Source of the DNA: Chloroflexota bacterium
GTDB taxonomy: Bacteria > Chloroflexota > Anaerolineae > Anaerolineales > UBA4823
Direction: 5' to 3'
DNA: 64,000 bases
Assembly (NCBI GenBank): GCA_029782365.1
Contig: JAKOUW010000160.1
Span: 310,001-374,000 of the forward strand
Of the stretch, positions 1 through 7,514 are shown piece after piece; position 1 is the stretch's first letter, and the number at the start of each line of letters is the position of its first letter. The notes under the pieces are model-generated. The model was not told the DNA's origin and did no database searches. It saw only the letters and a program-made list of their open reading frames with translations. The position numbers were made by a program, and so were the translations under genes.

Positions 1-775
1 AAACAGAATTGATCACAGTCGGGTGACCCTGGACCCAGGCGCCTGCTTTGGGTTTGGCACCGCTCGAATTGAGGAGGCCGGAAGGCAAAACATAGCCGGA
101 GGCAGAGAGTGGATCTGTCCAGCAGGGTTTCTTGCCTGCAAATTGAGCCAAGGCAGTCTTGGCATCTGCGGTGCTCTTGCCAGTGGCAGGATCAAAGTAA
201 GAAGTGAACATCGGCTTGCCATCAGCGGTCTTGCGGGCGGCATTGGCGACGTACTGGAAACCATAGTGATCCGATCCGGCGCGCAAGACAACCAGACCGA
301 CATCCGCATAGCCTTTATACTTGGCAAGCATGTAAGCCAACGGGGGCAGCCAGCCTATGTGAGCATTGCCAGAGCCCATCGCTTCCACGAGAGCAGCATA
401 ATTGGTGGGGACGAGGGTCTTGATCTTTAAACCGGTCATTTCGGACAGCTTGGCAGCGATTGCATCGCCCCCAGTTTGCAATTCCTGGGTGGTGGCAGAA
501 GGAGCCAACGCCATAATGATCGGATTGGCGTCAGTGCCAACGGCGACGGGCTCGGGAGTGGCAGTCGCGGGAACTGGTGTCGGGGTGACCTGAACAATTT
601 TCTCAACTTCCACCGTCGTGACGACCTGTTTTTCAACTTCCACCGTCTGGACAACCGGTTTTTCAACCTCGACAGTCTTAATCACTTCCACTGTCTGGGG
701 AGCGCAGGCGGAAAGAATCATCGACAAGATGATTACAACCGCCAGCATGAGAAATGGGAAACGATTTTTGCTCAT
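1..775 (-). CDS. PhnD-like phosphate/phosphonate ABC transporter substrate-binding lipoprotein (partial, C-terminus off left edge)
   Basis: Reading the minus strand from the ATG at 775 gives an open frame of 258 residues that runs off the window. It starts with a lipoprotein signal peptide (hydrophobic stretch, then lipobox LSAC at about residues 21-24). A repetitive Val/Glu/Lys-rich linker with TVEVEK-type repeats follows, then a Pro/Thr stretch typical of Chloroflexota binding lipoproteins. The mature part has the PhnD-type features: a conserved NPIIMALAPS strand, GDAIAAKL, then GNAHIGWLPPLAY, and AGSDHYGFQYVA. It would capture phosphonate, phosphite or a related anion outside the membrane for an importer whose other genes lie off the window. 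A strong ribosome site (AAAGGAG, 8 nt upstream) supports the start. Ligand identity is not readable from sequence. Confidence 0.85.
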   Translation of the reverse strand, partial: MSKNRFPFLMLAVVIILSMILSACAPQTVEVIKTVEVEKPVVQTVEVEKQVVTTVEVEKIVQVTPTPVPATATPEPVAVGTDANPIIMALAPSATTQELQTGGDAIAAKLSEMTGLKIKTLVPTNYAALVEAMGSGNAHIGWLPPLAYMLAKYKGYADVGLVVLRAGSDHYGFQYVANAARKTADGKPMFTSYFDPATGKSTADAKTALAQFAGKKPCWTDPLSASGYVLPSGLLNSSGAKPKAGAWVQGHPTVINSV

Positions 776-806
776 ATATTTTCTTCTCCTTTTTTTATAT
801 TTGTTC

Positions 807-820
807 GGAATGAGCATTCC
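807..820. promoter_or_regulatory. Candidate operator palindrome GGAATG-AG-CATTCC
   Basis: A 6-bp perfect inverted repeat with a 2-bp spacer lies between the predicted -10 box (838-843) and the ribosome site of the PhnD-like gene. That position suits a repressor site or a 5'-UTR hairpin. The regulator is unknown. Confidence 0.35.
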
Positions 821-837
821 TATACATTCAATCTAAA

Positions 838-866
838 ATGATACTCCCCTTTAAAGAAAGGGGCAA
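838..866 (-). promoter_or_regulatory. Promoter of the PhnD-like gene with a palindrome in its spacer
   Basis: On the minus strand TTGCCC (866-861) and TATCAT (843-838) are separated by exactly 17 bp. The spacer and the edge of the -35 box contain the inverted repeat CCCCTTT-N4-AAAGGGG (846-863). A protein bound there would block RNA polymerase, so this is a candidate operator. It could instead be a chance hairpin. Confidence 0.5.
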
Positions 867-1099
867 GCTAAAAATTAAATTTCATCGCTGCTTTGCCTTT
901 ATACTGTACAGATCTCGCCCCACTTTGTGCAGATATTTAGCCTTGGTTTGGGAAAGACATGCAATTATTAGCGGGTTTTTGTTAATACATTCCCACTTTG
1001 CCGAATGGTAAAAACACTTTCCACAATTGGAACGTTCAGGATGATTTGGATTGGTTAATCCTTGCATACTGCATCAGAGGCGGTTACAATCCCAGCAAG
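867..1099. other. Intergenic remainder between the divergent PhnD-like and folC genes
   Basis: Together with 776-866 this forms a 324-bp gap. It is A/T-rich near 870-905 and includes a TATACT hexamer at 900-905 that could serve folC as a -10 box, but I see no convincing -35 partner. The folC frame is open from 998, so part of this stretch would be coding if translation started earlier than I propose. No RNA gene or riboswitch fold is evident. Confidence 0.4.
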
Positions 1100-2470
1100 A
1101 TGATAGATTCCGATACTGCCTACCAGTCTTCCCTGGACTATTTATACAGTTTTGTGGATTACTCCATGCAGCGCAATTGGACTTTTAGCCCTGAACAGTT
1201 TGAGCTGGGCAGGATGTATGACCTGGTAGAAGCTTTCGGTAATCCTCACCATAAATATCCAATCTTGCACATTGCTGGGACGAAAGGCAAGGGCTCCACC
1301 GCCGCTCTGTGCGCCAGCAGCCTGCACAGCGCCGGCTACCGGGTTGGTTTATATACCTCGCCGCACCTGGATGATTTCGCCGAGCGAATCCAGGTGGATG
1401 GCACGCCGATTTCACATGCCGATTTTGTCGCTTTGATCGATGAAATGAAACCGGTCATTGCCAAAATTCCGAAACTGACCACTTTCGAGATCGCTACTGC
1501 TCTAGGATTTCTGTTTTTTGCACGCCAGGGTGTGACAGCGGCGGTGATAGAGGTGGGTTTGGGCGGACGCCTGGATGCGACCAATATCGTCCAACCTGTG
1601 GTTTCGATCATAACCTCCATTTCGTACGACCATATGCAGATATTGGGCAGCACCCTGGCAGAAATTGCCGTAGAAAAAGCAGGCATTATAAAACACAAAA
1701 CACCGGTTGTGATCGCGCCTCAACAACCTGAAGCACGCCAGGTGTTTATCGATGTCGCTGCCGAGCGCCAGTCGCCTTTGACACAGGTGGGCTTGGATGT
1801 CCATTTTGCACCTCTCGATCACAGCCTGGATGGACAGCGCCTGCGCATTTGGCCAAAATCTCAGCGTGAGGTGAATGATTTCCTCGATATCGAGCTCAAT
1901 TTATTAGGAGCGCACCAGCTCGAAAATGCGGCGACAGCCTTTACCGGTCTGCAAATTGCTCGCCAGCAAGGTTTGGAGCATCTAGATAATGCCGCGGTTG
2001 TAGCAGGATTTGGCCACACCGAATGGCCCGCAAGATTTGAAATCTTGCAGCGGAATCCACCCCTGATATTGGACTGCGCCCATAATCGTGATTCGGCTCT
2101 GCGCCTGCGCCAGGCGTTAGATGATTATTTTTCTGGCTGGCATGTCTGCTTGATTTTTGGAGCTTCCGAGGACAAGGATATCAGTGGGATGTTGGCTGAA
2201 CTGGCTCCGCGGCTGGCAGAGGTTATCGTGGTAAAATCGTTTCACCCACGGGCTGCAAAACCACAGTTAATCATGGATCAACTGGCAGCGCTGGGTCTAT
2301 CCGGGAGGGTGATTGAAGATGTCGCTCAGGCGTTGATGGTTGCGTTGAATAGTGCGAAAAGCGCCCAACCGCCTCGCCTGGTGTTGGTGGCTGGTAGTAT
2401 CTTCGTTGCCGCTGGAGCACGCATCGCCTGGTATAAGCAGTTCCAGAACAACGCTGAGGAGAAGTCATGA
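1100..2470 (+). CDS. folC: Bifunctional folylpolyglutamate synthase / dihydrofolate synthase
   Basis: This cytoplasmic ATP-dependent ligase adds glutamate to folates (FolC/Mur ligase family). The Mur-type P-loop GTKGKGST is followed by YTSPHLDDFAERI and the TSISYDHMQILG motif. The C-terminal Mur domain has DCAHNRDS and a GASEDKD loop. I chose the ATG at 1100, giving 456 residues, because FolC proteins begin about 15 residues before a conserved LDYLYSF motif; the frame is open back to 998 but those extra residues look unlike the family. The stop overlaps the lon start as ATGA, so the two are translationally coupled. Confidence 0.9.
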   Translation: MIDSDTAYQSSLDYLYSFVDYSMQRNWTFSPEQFELGRMYDLVEAFGNPHHKYPILHIAGTKGKGSTAALCASSLHSAGYRVGLYTSPHLDDFAERIQVDGTPISHADFVALIDEMKPVIAKIPKLTTFEIATALGFLFFARQGVTAAVIEVGLGGRLDATNIVQPVVSIITSISYDHMQILGSTLAEIAVEKAGIIKHKTPVVIAPQQPEARQVFIDVAAERQSPLTQVGLDVHFAPLDHSLDGQRLRIWPKSQREVNDFLDIELNLLGAHQLENAATAFTGLQIARQQGLEHLDNAAVVAGFGHTEWPARFEILQRNPPLILDCAHNRDSALRLRQALDDYFSGWHVCLIFGASEDKDISGMLAELAPRLAEVIVVKSFHPRAAKPQLIMDQLAALGLSGRVIEDVAQALMVALNSAKSAQPPRLVLVAGSIFVAAGARIAWYKQFQNNAEEKS

Positions 2471-5049
2471 AAGAGAAACATTCGAGCGACGATGGTCGCA
2501 GCATCCCCTGGTTTCCCCAGGATAATGGTAATGAAGATGAATTCGGCGATGCCATGCACAATCGAACCGAGGAGTTGTACAGCGTCCCCGATACTCAGCC
2601 CGACAAAAACGGGCTGATCGAATGTCCGGTAATCGGTATGCGCGACCTGGTTGTTTACCCACATATGATCTCACCGATCTTTGTGGCGCGGGAGACAACC
2701 TTAATGGCGATCGAAGATGCTCAGGAAGCCGACCAAACAGTAATTGCCATCAATCAAACAGACCCCGACCTGGATGAGCCGACAAAGGATGATTTTTATC
2801 CGATCGGTGTTGAGATGGCTGTAGGCCGCCTGCTGAGTATGCCCGATGGATCAAGTTCGGCTTTGGTGCAGGCCCGTCGCCGGGTTGAAATTGTTGAATT
2901 TATCCAGACTGAGCCTTACCTGGTTGCACGAGCCCGCCCGCTAATTGAGCCTGTCAAAGTCGACCGCCACCTGGAAGCAACCATGCGCACTGCGCTACAG
3001 CTTTTCGACCGCTGCGTCCAGCTCAACCGCAGCCTTCCAGAGGAGGCTTACCTGTTCGCCTTGAATATCGAGGAGCCAGGCCGATTGGCTGATATGATTT
3101 GTTCCTCGGTAACTCCAACTCTGGATGAGCGGATTACCCTTTTGCAGACGCTTGACCCGGCAGCACGTTTGGAAAAGATTATCTCCATCCTGGCCAAAGA
3201 AGCCGATGTGCTCGAATTGGAGGACGAAATTCATAATCGGGCACAAAACGAAGTGGACCGCTCTCAACGTGAGTTTTACCTGCGAGAACAGTTGCGCGCT
3301 ATCCAGACCGAGCTTGGTGAATCCGATCCCTGGACGCGCGAGCTGTTGGAATTGCGCTCAAAAATCGAAGGTGCACCGCTGCCTGAAGAGGCACAGCAGC
3401 GGGCCCTGAAAGAAGTAGATCGCCTGGCTCAGATGCCTTCGATGTCTCCAGAAGTTGGTATCATTCGCACTTACGTGGATTGGATCCTGGATTTACCCTG
3501 GACGAATTTGACGGAAGACAACCTGGATGTTAAACATGCAGCGGAGGTGCTGGATAATTTTCATTATGGTTTGCCGCGTGCCAAGGAACGCATCCTGGAG
3601 TATATCGCCGTTCGCAGTTTAAAACCGAAGCGCCTGCGCCAACCGATTTTGTGTTTTGTCGGGCCGCCCGGCACTGGGAAGACCTCTCTTGGCCGCTCGA
3701 TCGCTGAAGCATTGGAGCGGAAATTTGTCCGCCTTTCCCTGGGAGGCGTACGCGATGAAGCAGAAATACGCGGTCACCGCCGAACTTACATCGGCGCACT
3801 GCCGGGGCGTATTTTACAGACGATGCGCCGGGCAGGTACCCTTAACCCGCTTTTTATGTTGGATGAAATTGATAAGTTGGGGCAGGATTTTCGCGGCGAT
3901 CCTTCTTCAGCATTGCTTGAAGTGCTCGACCCGGAGCAAAACCACGCTTTTTCCGACCATTACCTGGAACTTCCGTACGATCTTTCTAAGGTCATGTTCA
4001 TAACCACTGCGAACTCCACCATGTCGATCCCACTTGCTTTATTGGATCGCATGGAAGTTATCGAGTTTCCTGGTTATATCGAAGAAGAAAAATTGGAAAT
4101 CTCCAGCCGTTTCTTGATTCCTCGTCAGCTCGAAGAGAGCGGATTGGAGGAGACCGGTTTGCGATTTCCTTCGACTACCTTGCAACGCCTGATTCGTGAA
4201 TATACTTACGAGGCAGGTGTGCGCAACCTGGAGCGCGAAATTGGCCGCCTGGCGCGCAAAGTCGCCCGCCAGAAAGCCGAAGGCAAGAAATATCCCAGGC
4301 GGATTTCGCCCATTATGGTGGATGAATTGTTGGGGCCGCCGCAGTTCTTTAACTTCGAAGCAGAAGGCCAGGATGAAGTCGGGGTGGCGACCGGTGTTGC
4401 TTGGACGGAGAACGGCGGCGAGATCATGCCGGTTGAGGTTTTACTTTTTGATGGAAAAGGCAACCTGCAGATAACCGGCCAAATTGGCAGTGTCATGCAA
4501 GAGTCGGCACAGGCTGCTCTTTCTTTTGTCAAGTCGCTTTCTCCAGAGATGGGCATTAGCCCGGATATTTACGATAACACCGATATCCATATTCATATCC
4601 CGGAAGGCTCGATCCCAAAAGATGGTCCGAGCGCAGGCATCACCATCTGCACCGCGTTGATATCGGCTTTCACCGGGCGGGCGGTTCATAAAGAAGTGGG
4701 CATGACAGGCGAGATCACCCTGCGCGGGCGTATCTTGCCGATAGGTGGCCTGCGAGAGAAGGTGTTGGCCGCTCACCGGGCTGGGCTGAAGACTGTGATC
4801 ATCCCGCGGCGCAATCAAAAAGACCTGGTGGATGTGCCAAAGCGGGCGCGTTCGGAATTAAACTTAATCCCCGTTGATCATATGCGCCAGGTGCTCGAAG
4901 CGGCGCTGCTGCCTGAACCTGTTCAACCTCAACGCCAGGCGCCGCGCAAACGCCGCCCAAAGGAAAAAGGCAAACCTGCTGGAGCAGAACTGCCGGCAGA
5001 CGGTAATTTGGCTGGATCAGCCGCGTTGGCTACCCGGGGGTTGTCGTAA
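2467..5049 (+). CDS. lon: ATP-dependent protease Lon (LonA type)
   Basis: This is an 860-residue cytoplasmic AAA+ protease that degrades misfolded and regulatory proteins. It has the N-terminal Lon substrate domain (about residues 50-260), Walker A GPPGTGKTS, Walker B LFMLDEIDKLG, and a C-terminal peptidase domain with catalytic Ser in PKDGPSAG and Lys in GLREKVLAAHRAG. Length is slightly above the family norm because of a basic, low-complexity tail of about 45 residues with RRQ/KRRPKEKGK-like sequence. A strong ribosome site (GAGGAG) precedes the ATG, which overlaps the folC stop. The next gene follows after 6 bp, so lon is probably cotranscribed with it. Confidence 0.97.
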   Translation: MKEKHSSDDGRSIPWFPQDNGNEDEFGDAMHNRTEELYSVPDTQPDKNGLIECPVIGMRDLVVYPHMISPIFVARETTLMAIEDAQEADQTVIAINQTDPDLDEPTKDDFYPIGVEMAVGRLLSMPDGSSSALVQARRRVEIVEFIQTEPYLVARARPLIEPVKVDRHLEATMRTALQLFDRCVQLNRSLPEEAYLFALNIEEPGRLADMICSSVTPTLDERITLLQTLDPAARLEKIISILAKEADVLELEDEIHNRAQNEVDRSQREFYLREQLRAIQTELGESDPWTRELLELRSKIEGAPLPEEAQQRALKEVDRLAQMPSMSPEVGIIRTYVDWILDLPWTNLTEDNLDVKHAAEVLDNFHYGLPRAKERILEYIAVRSLKPKRLRQPILCFVGPPGTGKTSLGRSIAEALERKFVRLSLGGVRDEAEIRGHRRTYIGALPGRILQTMRRAGTLNPLFMLDEIDKLGQDFRGDPSSALLEVLDPEQNHAFSDHYLELPYDLSKVMFITTANSTMSIPLALLDRMEVIEFPGYIEEEKLEISSRFLIPRQLEESGLEETGLRFPSTTLQRLIREYTYEAGVRNLEREIGRLARKVARQKAEGKKYPRRISPIMVDELLGPPQFFNFEAEGQDEVGVATGVAWTENGGEIMPVEVLLFDGKGNLQITGQIGSVMQESAQAALSFVKSLSPEMGISPDIYDNTDIHIHIPEGSIPKDGPSAGITICTALISAFTGRAVHKEVGMTGEITLRGRILPIGGLREKVLAAHRAGLKTVIIPRRNQKDLVDVPKRARSELNLIPVDHMRQVLEAALLPEPVQPQRQAPRKRRPKEKGKPAGAELPADGNLAGSAALATRGLS

Positions 5050-5055
5050 AAGATT

Positions 5056-6501
5056 ATGTCTCCCAGCAATTCGGCAAGCAGGGCGTTGGATATGACTGCG
5101 CTGGTCGAACAGGGCATGGGACCGAGGCTGCATTGGTTTCCAGAAGATACACCCGCAGCACGCCTGGCGGTGGTGTTGGCAGGCATGGCCAATGGCGATG
5201 GCGGCATTGTTTTGCTCGGGTTAGCGCCGCGAGCGCGTGAAGTGCACGGCATCAGCCAACCTAAAGAAGCCATCGACAGAGTCTTTCAAGCCGCCCTGTT
5301 GGTAGACCCACCGCTGGTGCTGCCGATTCCATCCCTGCAACCCTGTTATGGTAAGCAGGTGTTGTTCATCACTATTCCACATGGACTGCCGAATGTGTAC
5401 AGCGTCGATGATCGGTATTGGGTGCGGGAAGGCACACAAACGAACCCATTGGCGGCGCGCCGTCTGCGCCAGTTATTAATGGAACGTGGTTCGGTGCATT
5501 TCGAAACACGCCTGGTGCCTGAGGCATCCCTGGATGAGTTGGACGCAGGGCAGATAGCTGCTTACATCGCCGCGCTAAATTTGCCAGGCAGTGAACCTTG
5601 GGAAGAGATTTTGCTGCGCCGCGGCTGCCTGGCCCGCCAAAATGGCAAATTATCACCCACCAATGCGGCCATTCTTTTGTTCGGAAAACATCCCCAACAA
5701 TGGCTGCCCAATGCCACCATCCTGGCGGCGCGTTTCCCCGGCGCTTCTTTTGGCGACGATTTTATTAAGCAGGATCTGGCAGGTTGCCTACCAGAACAAC
5801 TGCGCCAGGCTGAAACCTTTATCCAGCAGAATTTCCGCAGAGTTGTGCATATGATCGGCCTGGCGCACCAGGAAACTCCGGAGTATCCTTTCGAAGCTGT
5901 TCGTGAACTGCTGGTCAACGCAGTTGCTCACCGTGATTACAACCTGCAGGGAGATACAATTCATCTCCATATTTTTGCGGACCGCCTGGAAGTCCATTCA
6001 CCCGGGGGCCTGCCTGGGCCAGTGAATCTGGATAACTTATTAGAAGCGCGATTCGCTCGGAATGCAGTGATAACTCAGGTGCTTTCTGATCTGGGCTTTG
6101 TCGAACGGTTGGGATATGGATTGGATCGAGTGGTAAGAGTCATGCGGCAAACCGGTTTACGTCCACCGCGTTTCGAAGAGACGGCAGGCACTTTCCGAGT
6201 GACTCTCTTTTCGGATGCGACTGGTGAACGAACGGCGCTGCCAGACTTGAGTTCCTTCGCCGGGTTAGGCTTGAACTCACGGCAGCAAGCCGCTCTGGCT
6301 CATACTGCGCGCAATAAGCGCATCACCAGCCGGGAATATCAGGAACTTTGCTCGGACGTGCACAGTGAAACGTTGAGACGAGATCTTGCAGATCTCGTCA
6401 GCCGGGGTATTTTGATCAAAGTGGGGGACAAGCGCGCTACATATTACATTCTAAAGAAACGTGCACCCTCAATTGAAACAAACGAGGGATTGGGATCATG
6501 A
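5056..6501 (+). CDS. AlbA_2/Schlafen-like DNA-binding protein with GHKL-type ATPase domain (COG2865 type regulator)
   Basis: This 481-residue protein has three visible parts. The first is an N-terminal AlbA_2-like domain (about residues 12-135, with GDGGIVLLGL). The middle is a putative ATP-binding domain (EAVRELLVNAVAHRDYN, then SPGGLPG and GYGLDRV). The C-terminal winged-helix segment has the order RITSREYQELC and LRRDLADLVSRGILIKVG. Proteins of this type are annotated as transcriptional regulators or RecG-related, but few have been studied. It sits 6 bp after lon and overlaps the next gene by ATGA, so it may act in the same stress response; that link is only inference. A later ATG at 5092 is an alternative start, and neither start has a strong ribosome site. 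Confidence 0.8.
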   Translation: MSPSNSASRALDMTALVEQGMGPRLHWFPEDTPAARLAVVLAGMANGDGGIVLLGLAPRAREVHGISQPKEAIDRVFQAALLVDPPLVLPIPSLQPCYGKQVLFITIPHGLPNVYSVDDRYWVREGTQTNPLAARRLRQLLMERGSVHFETRLVPEASLDELDAGQIAAYIAALNLPGSEPWEEILLRRGCLARQNGKLSPTNAAILLFGKHPQQWLPNATILAARFPGASFGDDFIKQDLAGCLPEQLRQAETFIQQNFRRVVHMIGLAHQETPEYPFEAVRELLVNAVAHRDYNLQGDTIHLHIFADRLEVHSPGGLPGPVNLDNLLEARFARNAVITQVLSDLGFVERLGYGLDRVVRVMRQTGLRPPRFEETAGTFRVTLFSDATGERTALPDLSSFAGLGLNSRQQAALAHTARNKRITSREYQELCSDVHSETLRRDLADLVSRGILIKVGDKRATYYILKKRAPSIETNEGLGS

Positions 6502-7505
6502 ACCGTTTTTACCTGAAGATTGTGCTGGTCTGCCTGGCGCTTTGGGCTATGGCAGGCGGGCTGACGGCCTGTAAACGCTCTCTCAACAGCGATCTGCCGA
6601 CGGCTACCCAAATAGCCGCGCCAAATACGACAGCAACCGCAATACCCCAGACTTCCAACAGTACAGCTCAGCCTGCAAGCACATCTGCCTTATCCACGCC
6701 TCTGGTTACTCTTACTCCGGCAGGCGGCCAGGCTACGGCCCAATTGCCACCGCCCGCACACAAGTTGGCTGTGTTTAACCTGGCAAAAGGCGAAGTGCTG
6801 AATATCCGGGAAAAGGCGTCTACCAGCGCCAAGATTATCGAGACTCTCAACGCAGACGCCAGGGATATTATCCCCACAGGGCAGGTTGTAAATGCTGATG
6901 AAATCAATTGGGTCGAGATCAAAATCCCAGGGCAAGACAATTCAGGATGGGTCAGTTCAGCCTTTGTCGCCGAACAGGTGTCGGCGGATGCGTTTTGTGC
7001 TGATGCACGGGTTGGCCAGTTGATCGATCAGTTTACCCTGGCGATACGCAAACAAGACGGAGAGGCCCTGGCCAGGCTTGTTAGCCCGGCGCATGGGTTG
7101 CTGTTGTATCGATCACCTGGCAGCGGTACTGTGGTTACGATTACAGACCCGCATGAAATTGCCGGTCTGTTTGCCAGCTCCGCGGCCTACGCCTGGGGCG
7201 CTGACTCTGCCAGCGGCCAGCCGGTAAGTGGTTCTTTTATGGAGAAATTCTACCCGGCTTTGATCAATGTGATCGGCGTTAGCAGCCAGCGTGTGTGCAA
7301 CAGCCTGGAAAATGGTGTGGCAAGCGGAGCATCCAGCGCGCCAGCAGTCTGGCCTTTCGATTATCGGGCGTTGAATTTCATCGCTCTCTACCGGGCTGCG
7401 CCAGCCGACCAGGAACACGATTGGCGCACCTGGGCGGTTGGCGTCGATTATGTCAACGGCACGCCTTTCATTAATGTCCTGCTGCAATATTACTGGACGC
7501 CCTAG
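6498..7505 (+). CDS. SH3b-domain lipoprotein
   Basis: The 335-residue protein starts with a lipoprotein signal peptide and a lipobox ending LTAC (Cys about residue 25). A Thr/Ala/Pro-rich linker follows, then a bacterial SH3 domain at about residues 87-155 (NIREKASTSAKIIETL, WVSSAF). The C-terminal 175 residues do not match a family I can name. SH3b domains usually bind cell-wall peptides, so an outer-surface, wall-associated role is likely. It overlaps the upstream gene by ATGA and converges on the FHA-M23 gene, which carries a similar domain, with only 9 bp between their stops. I see no terminator hairpin in that gap. Confidence 0.8.
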   Translation: MNRFYLKIVLVCLALWAMAGGLTACKRSLNSDLPTATQIAAPNTTATAIPQTSNSTAQPASTSALSTPLVTLTPAGGQATAQLPPPAHKLAVFNLAKGEVLNIREKASTSAKIIETLNADARDIIPTGQVVNADEINWVEIKIPGQDNSGWVSSAFVAEQVSADAFCADARVGQLIDQFTLAIRKQDGEALARLVSPAHGLLLYRSPGSGTVVTITDPHEIAGLFASSAAYAWGADSASGQPVSGSFMEKFYPALINVIGVSSQRVCNSLENGVASGASSAPAVWPFDYRALNFIALYRAAPADQEHDWRTWAVGVDYVNGTPFINVLLQYYWTP

Positions 7506-7514
7506 AATGCAGTT

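Noticed and set aside
23-841. Several plus-strand frames at the left edge
   Set aside because: They lie opposite the PhnD-like lipoprotein, which has signal peptide, lipobox and ribosome site on the minus strand.
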